In this document: piece by piece, positions 38,801 to 52,500 of the stretch
How positions within the stretch are numbered: the first letter of the stretch is position 1
How the letters are laid out: every line of letters starts with the position of its first letter
Source: Dirofilaria immitis
Taxonomy: Eukaryota; Nematoda; Chromadorea; Rhabditida; Onchocercidae
Assembly: GCA_024305405.1 (NCBI GenBank)
Contig: JAKNDB010000092.1
Coordinates: forward strand, 1,457,501-1,521,500
Direction: 5' to 3'
DNA: 64,000 bases
Position numbers and translations under genes: made by a program
Notes under the pieces: model-generated
What the model was told of the DNA's origin: nothing
Databases searched by the model: none
Seen by the model: the letters and a program-made list of their open reading frames with translations, nothing else

Positions 38801-39813
38801 ACTTTAATTTTTGATTTTCATATTCTTATTTTTAATATGCAAAGATGTTAGAAAATTTCTTTAGATGAAATGAAACTTAGAGAAAGGACATTTGAAGTAA
38901 CTAAAGTGCTTCTCAAATAGCTAAGGGATATGATCAGTGCGAAGTTTCATAAAAACTAACTATATGCATCGTGATAATGATCCGTTCTATTTAAATGTAT
39001 TTATTGTCTCATCAAAAGTCCTATTTTTTCAGCAATAAAAAAATTATCTCATTTTGTTATCGGAAAATTCCTATTTATCCTTTTCTTTGTTCATTATCAG
39101 CTTATTTGAGCAGTCTTCATGTAGTCATTGAATGTCCAAAAACCAAAATATTTTTGTTCCTAAAAATATTTGTTATTCAGAAATCTATTTCCATTCATTA
39201 TCCTACAGTATTACTAGATATAGCATATTGTTAAAAAGCATCAGTGTTTTGTCCCCACAAGATATTCAATACTCCATACAAATTAATTTTTTTATCCGAA
39301 TTGAACATTTTCAATTTTTTAATATCTTCTTTCTACTTATTTTTGATTCTTACATTTTGTTTAAAACTTAAATTTAACGAAAATAACGTTAATATTTAAT
39401 TAATTACATATTTCTTAATAATTTTAAGTTATTTTAATCTTCCTCAATAAGGCATAGATTAATATTTTTGAAATAATCAGCTTCCACGAAGGTTAAATGT
39501 TCTTCTTATCTGAAGTTTTACATAAATTATTCACTTTAAATAGTAATTTCAAAAATGTTTCTAAAATTGTTTAATTCATTATATTTGTTTTTTTTTCAAA
39601 AATCTCCTTCTAATTTGTATAAGATAAGCTTTTCACTGCTTTCTTTCTATTTTTTAGAAATTAACTACTCCTTCTTTTGTTTAATCCTTCTGAAAATTCG
39701 CAATTATTTTGATATAATCCGAAAGGACAAATGTATTTCGAAAAAAGTTTTCATTCGAAAGATCAAAAACGCATATCAACGAGTTTATAACTATGTCATT
39801 TCTTTTTTTATAG
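32875..39813. other. Seven-kilobase region without recognised genes
   Basis: This is AT-rich DNA with no exon supported by both splice sites and similarity. The longest open frame (34637-34969, minus, 110 codons) is rich in L, S, F and K and has no recognisable similarity. A 19-base A run lies at 35150-35168. Confidence 0.5.
35150..35168. repeat. Poly(A) tract
   Basis: Nineteen consecutive A residues follow a stretch (about 35035-35145) that is less AT-rich than the surroundings. It could be the tail of an old retrocopied transcript or simple sequence; no coding content is seen upstream. Confidence 0.8.
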
Positions 39814-39927
39814 CCTAAACATTTCATACGATGAACTCCTTCAGCAATTCAACATCACGTCTCATTATTTCACGTTGGAAGCGATCCGATACACAAGCGA
39901 TTCAACAGGAGAAACTTTCATCCACTT
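39814..39927 (+). other. Candidate alternative first exon upstream of the TSC22 gene
   Basis: A strong acceptor-like tract (TTTTTTTATAG at 39803-39813) is followed by an ATG at 39831 and 32 codons (MNSFSNSTSRLIISRWKRSD, then TQAIQQEKLSST), ending in a very good donor (T|GTAAGT) in phase 1. Joined to the TSC22 exon at 41517 it would make a TAA stop, but it fits the exon at 45960 in phase. It may be a 5' UTR exon or the start of another isoform. Confidence 0.35.
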
Positions 39928-40592
39928 GTAAGTATGCGAGCACTGAAGGACGCTTCTCAATTATCGATAAAAGGTGTGCCAAGCTTAATTAATGAGTATA
40001 AATAACAGAAGCGATGGAGGAATTAGATAGTTAAAAACTTCTGTTAGATTGTGTTCACATAACATTGAAAAAAATATTTTAAAAGCTCAAGAGTTTTTTT
40101 GGCTATAAATTTATTTGTCACATCATTTATTTAAAAACTTCTCAATTTTTCTTTTTCTTTTTAAACTTTTAGTAATTTCTTGGCTAATTTCCAATATCAA
40201 GGAATGAGTGCTTATCTTCAAAAAAAAAAAAAACTGAAGTAGAAACTCCTGTATGAATATATTAATTTAATGATTTTTTATTTAGTTCAAAAGATTCACA
40301 ATGTTGCAAAAATTAAAGAATTCTTGATTGAAATTATTAGTATTTGAGATAGAGTTTGAAATCATATTATCAATATATTTAATTAATCTTATGGGATAAA
40401 TTAATCTCATAGGATAAATTAATGCTTCCAAAAAATTATGCCAGAATTTCCTCTATTTTACTGGTTGATAATTTTTTGTTCGAATCATTTTGATTTTATA
40501 GTTTTATTGCCGCTACTGATAATCAGTATGAAGAGATCATTATCAGACAGTTCATTAAATCATAATTTTTTAGACATAAAGAATCAGCAAAC

Positions 40593-43500
40593 ATGGAATC
40601 ATCAGATTCATCGTCTGATGATGAATTGGATTTCAAGGATAAAAGTAGGTGAACTTCCATTTAGTTTTGTTATTTTATTATCATTCATTTTATTTTAGTA
40701 ATTTCTTATGTTACTTCTATCTTTTTCCTTCATCACGATTTAACAAAAACTTAGGTAGGAATTTAACAATATTTGAGAATAATACTTTTTTCCTGAGATG
40801 GTTTCAGTCTTCTCAGTACTATTTCCTGTTCTGTTCGCTTGAAAGTTTAGGATAAGCCGTAATTGCTAGTTACCTTTTTACAGTGAATTGAATAGCTAAT
40901 GCAAAATGTCTTTTAAATTTATATAATTCTATACCAAACAAGGCTATATATAATTTTGAAATATTAACAGCTTCAATCCTCCAATAAAGCACAAATAGTC
41001 CAAACTGATTATATTTTTATTAACCAAAAAATCTATCTTTGTCCAGTTTGCTTCAGTTCACTCTTGTTAGATTCAGTTTGACCTCTTCATGAAAAAAATT
41101 TTAAGTTTAGTTTTTTGATAAATGAGAATACATGAAGTATTAGGCTTGTAGATTCAATGTTAGCTCATTTCTTCCCTTGTCCAGTAATTTATTGTTTTTA
41201 AAATTAACGCATAGTTTGATAGAAATGTTTTGAAATTTCCATTCTTTACCGTAATGCTCATCAAAATTTTATTCATTTCAAGAAAAATCAAAGAGATCGA
41301 AATAAGATCTTGTAGATTTCATCTCGAAAAGTTGTATGTTCAGCATGTTTTTTCTGACTGCAAAAATTTATCTTTGGACTTTTTAACAAAACTTTACTCA
41401 ATAGAAATTTTTAAGATTAAAAATCTTTAGTAATCACAATATCAATGATTTAGTTGATGAAAATTTTCCTTATACATCAAGTACGAACAAACTTCTAAAA
41501 GCATTATCGTTTACAGAAACAATATTCACTGAAACCAAATTCGATTATCATGTTTCGTTCCGATCATTAACAGGAACCTCGACATCTTCACAACAACAAC
41601 CACAATCCGGTCTTAAGAAGAATAAGCAGATAGGTGGATCACGCTTCAAAGTAAGTTTATGTAATTATTAACGAAAAAAATATTATATATAAATAAACAG
41701 TTGCGAATTATTACTTACAGTTTGTTCGGATCACGACCGATATTTTAGTTTAATCTCAAATCTTCGTTTTAATTAAGTATTACAGTCTTCATAGAAATGT
41801 TTGCAATCATTTGCCGGATATCGCGAAGAATGTTTCACTGTATGATATGTAGACTTTTCTAATAGCAAATCATGATAATTGTATTCAATATATCCAATAA
41901 CATGATGTTTTGAGAATTAAAAGAATTGCAGTTATTAGCTCACAGTATTTCTTAATCTTACAACTGGATCAATCTTTGTTCATATTTTATGAAAATTTGC
42001 GAAGCGAAATTTGAAAATTTGACAAGAAAAGTTCTGAGACTTTTCTGTTGCTTAGCTTCATTTTTGAAAAGAATATGATATCATCAAAATAAACAATGAC
42101 GCTTGAAAAATGGAAATCATAAAAGCCATTATTTGTTGAAAATTTCCAAACAATTACTGGCTGGTTATAAGGATATGATTCTCTACAGGAATTGATCACG
42201 AAATATTTATTATATTATTGGAAAATAGCATCGAAAATTGCAAATGAATTCTGGTTATTTTTTAGCGTTTCAGTGAGAGCATAGAGATCTATAGGAATTC
42301 AAGACGAACTGGTTTCATAAACGTGATGATTAGAACTCCCTCCTCGTAATGAATTGCTCTTCCCTAATTCAGGACAATGGAAAATTAAAGATCAGGTAGT
42401 GGTGTGTATAATTTGAAGAAATAGTTAAATAAGAATCCTATCATCCAACAGTTATCAACGAATTGGTGAAACGATATCATTCTGGGAAATTAGTTTCTTT
42501 GACAGCCATTATTCAAATCACTGATAGTAGAAGTCATTGATGTGAAATCAGTAATGGATAGAAATCAATAATACCAATGTTGAAAGTCATGAGGAAATTT
42601 TTCTCTGAGATTCCAATAACTTAGTGTTGAAAATTGCACTGAAGATGAATTGAAGATTTTCTTTAGACAGAGTTATAATGATTTGATTTCGTAATTCTAA
42701 AATTATTGCAACCAGGGTCTGAAGTATGATTTTTTGTAACCGATTGATAATATAGGGATTGTAAGTAAAAGAAAAAGAGAAGAGACGAAAGTTTATTTAG
42801 GACAGATAATAATACGTCGAACAGACTGGAAAACAAAGAAAAACTACTGCTTATAAATGCATTGTGAATCATAGAAAGTTTGATGTAAAATGAGACGATT
42901 AACCAGAGTTTCAAATGACTATGATAATTCATTTGGCCAAATTTTACTTTATGTATAGCCAGAAAACATACATGATTACGTGATGCATCCCGTGAGAAGG
43001 CGAAATGCTTTTCTAGGATATTTTATGCTAATCTGAACTAGAAATAACGCAAACAAATCAATTAATTTGACAAATTTGTTTCTTTGTTTCAAAATCCTAA
43101 CTTAATCATATTATTAGATTAATAGGTTTTTGTTTTTTTACTGGGGTATTTACTACAATTAACTGCCACTTGAAAATAATATCAGCTATCAATTTCAGTT
43201 TTTCAGCTAAAAAATTGCTGTTAACTTTATCAACAATTTTATATACTCATCTTTTCCGTAAATTTAATGGAGCTATCAAGATCATGCTTCTGCTTAAACT
43301 TAATCTATCATGCATTAAAATCGAAAATTTCCTTTGTCATATTATCATAGTAATGATATGTTATTAATTATTCATTATTTCGAGATACCTTTTAGCAATT
43401 CATGTTTATATAACTTTGAAAAATTGAAAAATCAAGGCAAAAGACAAGAACTTTTAAAAATCTCGAAATAATCTGATTTCATCAGCAAAGTAAACATATG

Positions 43501-46500
43501 AGCATTTTAAAAAGTAGTTGTTGAGGACGTAGCAGAGTTCTCCCACTTCTCTCCAAGTTGCAAAGGTATAATATTGATAAAAATTTTTTCTATCAGGACA
43601 GAGATCAAACAAATTGCAAAAATTTTATGAAAAATTTGTTTATCATTGTGATCGAATATAATATCTAAATTCTTTCTCATTAATAACAAACAATGATTAC
43701 TCATTTTATATATCGTTCAAAATATTATATAAACATGTTTTTTTTTTGAATAAATATTTTGCGAGTTTTTACAGAGTTAAAATATGTTTCGATTTATTTT
43801 CAGTTTAAAAAGTTTCACATATCAAATGGCAAGTGAAGTAATTTAAAATGAGTCAAGCAAAAATTCAGTTAATTATCAAAAATTTGACGAGATAAAATTT
43901 AATCAGAATAAAGTGAATGGAAGCAAAGTTCACATTCCGAACTTGTTGCTTGCAATCAATTATCTTCTAATCATTTCTTTTCACTTCTTTTGAACTAATT
44001 CAATATATAAATGAGAATCCCACACGTTTTATTTGTTTATTGAAAACTTGAGCGTTAAATAGAATAATTGCAACAACCTTCGAATAACTATTTTCACAAT
44101 AAAAAGTTAAGAAAAAGTTTATTTTTTTGCAAGGTCAGTAAATAATGTTTAAGTGTTGAATATTCAATAAAATTTCTTCACTTTCAAACCAATTAAAATA
44201 ACGAAGACAGAAATCATTTCTTTTCAATTTTGAGTTAGTAATTTTGAAGTCTAATTTATTTTTAGCAAATATTTTCAATGACAGCTTGACAATCGGACTT
44301 CAATAATAAGCTTCGCTTCTAGCAATCAAATCGAAAATCTGTGCAAAACGTATTATATTCAAAAAACCATCGATGGAAATTCTTATTCTGTATTACAGAT
44401 TGTTCCTGTAGAGTCACGTTACGAACGTGGTCGTTGGGCGTGCTGGGATTACTATAAGACGGAGGAGCCTTCGAAGCCATTTCGCCAACGTCATAATTCG
44501 CCGTTGCCATTATTCAGTAGCTCGAGTAACAGTAAATTTTTAATTCATTAAACAGAAGATGAAAATAAGTACTATTTAAAATTGTGTAAAGTAATGCAAC
44601 AAGCGATTAGCATAAGAAATGCAGTCTTTATCAGAATTATCAAAGCTTATTTCCATCATTGATCAACTTGTTTGTTCGATTGTTTATCTTTTATCTTTTC
44701 CATCTGAATGCAAATACCTGAATGCAAACAATTTCACAGGAGTATCCTCCATTACTTCACTGTCACAAATGGCATTCTATTTATTTGAATTTATAGTTTT
44801 CAAAGGATAAATACGTTCGGCTAGCAAACTGAGCATTTTCTGAAGTTTAAATGGTCAGTTGAAATTTCACTTGAACTATTAATGTCTTTTTTATTTGAAA
44901 TTTATTTCCTGGAAAATTTTTCTTTTCAATTCGCAAAAATTGAAGCTTATGCTAATTTTGAAGATCTGTGAAGGGAAGAAATCCATTCAACAGTCAACAT
45001 TAATTCTTCAAACTGACAACAATTTATTCAAAATAAATTTAAGAGAATATTTCAAACCTGAATCTGTTAAACAAAAACGAAATAAAATTTTTACTAAGCA
45101 AAAATTTTTTGGAGTTCTTTCTAATACCTAAACATAATTTAAAATCATTTTTGTTATGATAAATTCTGAAGTCAATTAATGTTTAAGTGCTTCTGATAAA
45201 TAATAAAATGTAATTTATGCTCGTCAGAAATTTCCATCCTGAGTTAAGTTGTTCTCCCTCGTTGTTCGTTTAAAAAATTGTCATAAAAAGGGACATCATT
45301 TTTTAAAATAATCAATTTTTGTTATGCCAGAAAAATGTGCTTTGGAAATTTTAAAATACCCGCCCTGCGATTTACGATGTTTCTTCCAAACATTTCCCGA
45401 AATCTTTTGAGATTTGAACTTAAAGGACTTAAGATAAAGACTTAAGGGACTTAGATAAGAAATTATTTTGCTTAATAATTAATAACTTAATTTCTGAAGT
45501 GGCAAACCTTTTCTTCATTATATTTATTATCCCTCATCGATTTCACATAGCGACGAAGCGAAAATAGTAAAGAAGTCGATTATGATGATAACAATGTTTG
45601 TGAATTTATTTCACGATAATTTCCTTCATTTATTAGCTTACAAATTAACATTCCATTACTTATCTATTTATATTTAACGTATGTTAATGAGAAATTATAA
45701 GCAATAATATTATGAACAACATGGAAAGCAATATTATGATCAATTGAATTCAGTGAAAAGAGATTACTGATAATATCGTTTTGTCTTGTTTCTCGAATAA
45801 TATGAACTTCAAAGAAATACGCAAAATATTTAAATTTTGAACTTGAGAAGTTTATTTTAAAATTTTAATAAACGCTCTTGAAATGATCTTGAAGCTCCTT
45901 TTGTATATTGTAATTAAAAAGATATGACTATCGAAAGCTAATTTTTCTCATAATTACAGGTTTATCTGCAAAATCGTTCAGAAGTAGCTGCAAGTCATCA
46001 TTGTTTTCATCGATCGATAATGTACCTCATACAGCTCCTGCAAGCGATCAAAAATCTATAACTTTCTCATTTGATTTCTCTGATGAATCCGATATTGATA
46101 ACCGTCTTATAACAAAAACGGTTTGCTTTTAGTATTTCATAGCATTCTATGTTATATTCTAATATATAAGTTAACAATAGCTCAGTAAGGATAAGATAAA
46201 GATTACTTGCCGAAATAATATATTTTTTTGTTTAATTTTAACTTATCCGATAAATAAATACTAATTTAATTTCAATGAATTTATTTTTCTTTTCAACTCT
46301 TGAACAAAAGACTAAAATAGAAATCATTTATCAGAAGATCTATCGGAGTTCATCCTTGGCAGTATTCCCCTATCTAATAAATAAATTGCTTACATGAATC
46401 AAATAAAAAAAAGCCGTTACTTTTTTATGCCATTCCATAACAGATCTTTCGACATCATACTAAGCTCTACGGGAAGCTTTTATTGTCTTTTTAGAATTCG

Positions 46501-49500
46501 CTGTTTTCTTTTTTCATTCATTTTCTATCAAACATTCGTTCTCAAGTGAAGAGAATCATTCTGCTTTTATCTGTATATCAATTCACTTATCAAAAGAAGT
46601 CGAGATTCTCGCGTGCTTTGAATTCATCAAATATGAATCTCAGACGATAATTTATCAATGTTGAAACGCTATTTCTTATAAATATATGGAACATCAGCTT
46701 TTTAAAAGATGCTATGAAATCAGTAATTTTAGAAATTTCTTTTTATTGAATGCTGATTGAAATTTTTTGACTTTCAAAATAAGAATTCAAATATTTTCAT
46801 GATCACTTTTGGATGATCTTCGTAAATGCCTGCATAACGATTTCATGAATTTCAATTAAATCTGACACACAAAAAATCTTCTCACGTAAGCTACATTAAA
46901 ACATTATGTTTTGAATAGCGTTTAATAAAAAAGAAATTTTTGAATCAAATGACTCATATTCACTGATCACTCATTCATTAATTTCATCGGCTTTTATTTA
47001 AGCAGGATGATCTTCACAGAGATTATCACATTTGTCTATGCCACTAGTCAAAATAACGATTACAGGGCTAGACTGAAAAAACAACTTCGACTTGTTTCAA
47101 AGTAGAAACATGTGTATCATAAACATGTCCTATTTCGATCCATTAGAGATACTCATATCTATCTCTATGCATGTACACCATTGGTATTAAGTTTATTAGA
47201 TGAAATCAATTTCCATTCCAAAATTGCTCTTCTCTGCTGGATATTACTACTATTTCCACTATTCTACTATATCTGTGATAGCTATTTGTCCACCTATTTG
47301 ATAATTTAAATTTCTAAATAAGTTCTTAAATTCTCATTCTGCGTTTGGGGAGTTACATCGATGATTAAAGTAAAATGACCTGATTTGTCACATCTCAAAA
47401 CGATTTACTTAGTGTTTAGCTTTAATCCAATTTACTAATATTTAAGAGGAAGTTCTTATGATTATCAGATTATAATTGAAGCAAAAGAATATCAAAAATA
47501 ATCATATGAAGTGATTTCTCTTCTTATTTATAGAGAAAATTGTCAATTGGATAGACAAAGCCGCTAGACTTTATTTGTTTTCTTTTTTCTTTAGTTTAAT
47601 GATGAAATTAAAATTTAAAGTGTTAATAAGCAAACTTTTGAACTATTTATTCATACTTGATCTCTTCCCGTCCTTCTCATTATAGTTATTTTTACCGATA
47701 TAACAGTTTGTTGTATTTTGTCAAATTTTTTTCTTTTGTTCTTTTTTGTTTTTAAATAGTATGAAAGAGAATTTTCAACTACCGACGTAATTGTAGAACA
47801 AATAAATTACGATTGCGCAGAATAAAGATAATAAACTAAATTTAATTTCTCTTAAAAAATGTAGAAATGATTGAGTATTGGTATCAGTGATCCTTCATTC
47901 AAGAAGATTCATCAAGTAAAATATGTACGCAATCACGGCCTTGATGTACACTGAGTAACAAAAACCTCCCGAACTGTGCTTTACATCCAGAATTTATCAT
48001 ATACCAGTTAATAATAAACAACCTTGTCTTTTGTAGTTTTGGCAAATTTTAGTAATAGGTGGTAAATATCTTATCATAAAGCTTATCATATATTTGTAAA
48101 ATAATAGTATGCTTCTCTGTCGGTCTATTTTATCTCGCAGCATCTTTTACCATTAAATTTCGCCGATTTGTCTGCTTTAAGAATCGCATATCCACAATAG
48201 ATTATAAATTTAATTTATTTCATCTTCATTTGATAGATATATCGAAATGTTGCGCAATGTTCCATTTGCAATTTGAAAATTGTTCTTTAGCATAACGAAA
48301 AAATTTGAAGGTTGATGATTGAAAATCATTTGTCAATTCCTATCCAAATGTTTTCTTTGCAGGCGATTTCTTTTTAGCGCATTATTTCTTGCATTGAACT
48401 TTACCACAAAATATCTGAGATTTTTTCTACAGATATGACAGTTTGCTCCTCTCTGACCAAATTTTAATGATATTAGATAGAAATTAAATTTTATAAGAAG
48501 TCGACCAGGTTTTCAATGTAAAAAACCATTAAGAACAAATGCTTAAAGAGAGAACTCTCCTTTCCAAAAAACTTATCAATACCTCTTAATGAAGCTCTGA
48601 AAACAAGTTGTGATCATGTTATAGTTGTACGAAACTATGAACAACCAATGACAAATTAATGAAAAAAATGATGTTACGAAAGATATCATATCGAATGACT
48701 TTATTTAAAGATATAAAAATAATTCTTTCTTAGTTGATACCAGTAGTTTAATAGATCGTATCGGAATCTTTTTTTTCAACTTTTTAATTCACATTTATTA
48801 TGTAAATTATCTTACTTTATCTCATAGATCACATATTTCAGATATTTAATTAAATTCAATCAAATTATATTTAATTTCATACAAGTATTGACTACTGAAG
48901 CTATTGTTTTTTATCTCTTGTCACCAAAAATTTTAGTTAGACTAAAACTTATTTTAAAAAAATGAAAATTTTTTAAGACTAATATCGATAAATCCTTTAT
49001 ATTAAAATTATTATTCGCATGTTAAAATATGGTAATTTTTCTTCGACTTTATCAAAAGAAAAATTATCACTTATCAAATAAAATAGTTTAAAGAAATTTT
49101 TATATATATAATTAATTTATTTGTTTCTTATTGCAAAAGAAGTTGCATTGAATTAATATTTATCATACAGACATGCTTTCTCTCCAACTATTGTCTCATT
49201 AAGTGATAGTGACTCCTCTAAATTAATCATCAACAATAAAATGATTTATTTAACTAATAGTAGAATATTGGAAGATAACTTTCTAATGAAAGTTGTCGAT
49301 GAAAAATCTATAAGTGAACTTCAATGCTCAAAATAACTTATATATTATAGTTGATTTGTACTCAGAAAAGATCACTGATTATTATTAATATTGATAATTT
49401 GTTTGTTATTCGTTTATTGTTGTTATCAAAGGATAAATCATTCATTGGTCGTCATCAGACTGATTTGGAAGAAATTTCTCAGCGACTATTTCAATTCCAT

Positions 49501-52500
49501 TATAGAAATATTAAACTTTCAAGTAAAATTTATTTTTATTCCTTGGACTGAAGTCTTATCTAGTTTATAAGTGGTAAGTGCCAATAGTAGCGGATACAAA
49601 AAGCTGTTCGTTAATAGCAAAAAAATTACATATCACATATTTCGATAAGTTTTTATGTTTGAATCATTCAGTAATTTAATGGTTTTTGAATATCACTTGT
49701 CAACAGAGACTCAAGAAAAGATATTCTGAAACTGTAATGAAAAGTATAGAAAGAAAGAAATGATAATAATCTTGACAAAAATGTTTTACAGTGATCAGTG
49801 TTAGAAATGAGATGAGTGGAAATGGAAAGTTTAAATTAATATATATCGATATAATAGCAATTATCTTTACGCATGTTTGTTAACTTTGTTGTGAAATAAG
49901 TTTGTTATTACCTGATAATATACTATAGAAGTGGAACAAAATGGATAAATTTTAAATTTAAAAATAAATTTAAAAAATAATAACTTGGAAATAGCACTGT
50001 TGACTACTGTGTAATTAAAGATCAATTTTATGCCGTATAGTTCTTTTTTCGATGAGTTTTATAGTAAATTTTAGGATATCCATAATAAAAAGTTATTACA
50101 ATGATATTTATTTGTTTTTTCTTTTTTTTTCAACGATGTTTTTGGATGTCTAATGATGTGATAAAGAAATTACAAATTTGAATTAAGTCGAATTAACTCA
50201 AAGAGAAGTGAATTTTTGTTAACAATTTAAATTCATTATTCTTAATTTAGTCTGGTGATCGTAAGAAGTCTCAGCAATTATCATCATCAGTGTGTTCGAT
50301 ATCTCAGAATAAAGCCATCAAAGATTTATCGAGAAACGATGCAAACAGTGAAAATAAGTTGAAAATGAATGTGATGAAAAGTGAATTGGGTAAGAATTCT
50401 ACCGATAAATTAATTTGAAATATTACTGAGAGTTTAAAAATTGTAAAAATTTGATTTAGAATTGCATATATTTCATTTTTCTATTAAAAAATTCTATTAA
50501 AGTTTCTAGCTTCTGCAACTTTGCCATAGTGAAGGAGAATTTTTAAATTTTTTGAGAAAAAAGATAACAGTTTTCAAGGCAATTTTTCCGTAATTTTTCA
50601 TTTTTTTGTTTGAAACATTTTTATTTTAAACAATCTCATTGGGTATATTTAGAAGAAAGCGAACATATAATACCACTGAAAATGTTAAATAGTTTTGGAT
50701 TCGAACGGTCGTTGATAGGAAGATATAGTAATAATCGATCCATATTAGAACTATTGCCTGGAACAATGCCGCTAATAGGAAATTCAAAAATAAGCAACCC
50801 CAGTGAACATATTGGTCATGAAAATATCGAGATGTATGTTTTCCATATTATCATCAAAGATCATTCTGATTTACCCAGAAATTTCAAACATGCTTCGGAT
50901 ATAGAAGGAAGTAATAAATTAAAACTTAAACCTGTACAAAGAGACAAACTTTAATAAACCAATCAATCTCTGAGCTGTTGATTGAAATATCATTGTTTTT
51001 TGTGCTTGGCAAGCTGAGTAAGTATCATATCAAGAAAGCATGATGCGCAGTAAACTTTATTCAAATATGAAATGTGAATCAGTAATCAAATTACATCGTC
51101 CATCATCAGGAGAAAATTAATATTGCTGAGTTGATTGATGTGTTGAGATTTATAGTCAATTTTCTTAACTTTTTTGAATCATTTGAAATCAATAATACCA
51201 CTGTAGGACACTAATTCACATTTGATTTTTTTGTAAAACTTTTTACTAGATAATCTACTGAATTAAAAGAATGATCGTAGGTAGCTTATCAAGTAATTAA
51301 TTCTAAATGATTAATTATCAGTACAAATAGAAGGAGTATGATTATCTAGATGTAGATAAGTTTCTGACTTTGATATCTTTATCATCACACAGAAAATATG
51401 GCTTGCTAGTTTAGTTTTTAGTCCTAGAAACAAAAAAATCATATCAGAGGAATTCAAAAATATCACGATTGATTTTATGAAATTTATAAGTACTTCTGAT
51501 AAAAAATCGAGAAAATTTAATGGATCAATAGATTATTGGTCACAAGATACCTTTCAACTTTGTCGAAAGGTATTACTAATAAAGGAATCTTTTTGAATAC
51601 AGCATTATGCATTTTTTCGAGGATTCCTTTTATTAAAAATACTGGAATTTTTATAGAATCCAATAAACAACTTAATTCAGAATTTCAAATCCTTGAGTAA
51701 CCATTGAACCAAGTTAATTCGAAATTCAATTCAAGCATTTTTCAACGACTTGGTCTCATTACTTGGACCTATTAATGAAGAATTTGCAACATAAGCTTTT
51801 TTTTCGAGACAGCAAACTGAAAATATCTGAACTCACATCTAGCTGCTAATCTCTCCAGGATTATAAAAATATCTGAACCGCTTATTCACTGGAACTTGTA
51901 CATCTGATAAGATATAGAGGACACTTTCTTGAATTTTCATTTAAAGAAAAATAAGATCTGGACGATGTTTAATTTTTATTGCCGCAGCTTAATACTTTTA
52001 TATAATTTATTATTATTGCGGGAACTCTGACGTATCGTTTAGGATGTATTCTATTCTGTTATTTTATTTTTTGACATTTTTGTTGTCTTTACTAAAGTAA
52101 TATAATCATCGATCGATTTTATTATTTTATTTTATGAAAATTGCCATTAATCTTCTGTTGACTCAGGTATTTATTTCAAATTTTTGGCATTAATCAATAC
52201 ACTAATCTTATAGTTTTGTAATAGAATATTTGCCCAAAAAAATGTCATCTTCAGCTTCATTTTCATTCAGTTCTTCTGATGCTTTCTCTGTTTCTCCTTT
52301 GCAAACCCTGACGCTTAATTATTTCTTACGATCCAATGAAAATGATAAATGAAATTATAGAGTGATAAAGATAGAGGAAGCAACTGAAGATAATACTAGA
52401 TAGATCATTATCATCTAATATCATGGCATCTTGATGACAAATAGACTTCATTCACTCTCGATGTTAAGTTCGACCAAAATATTTATTGTTGAAAATTGTA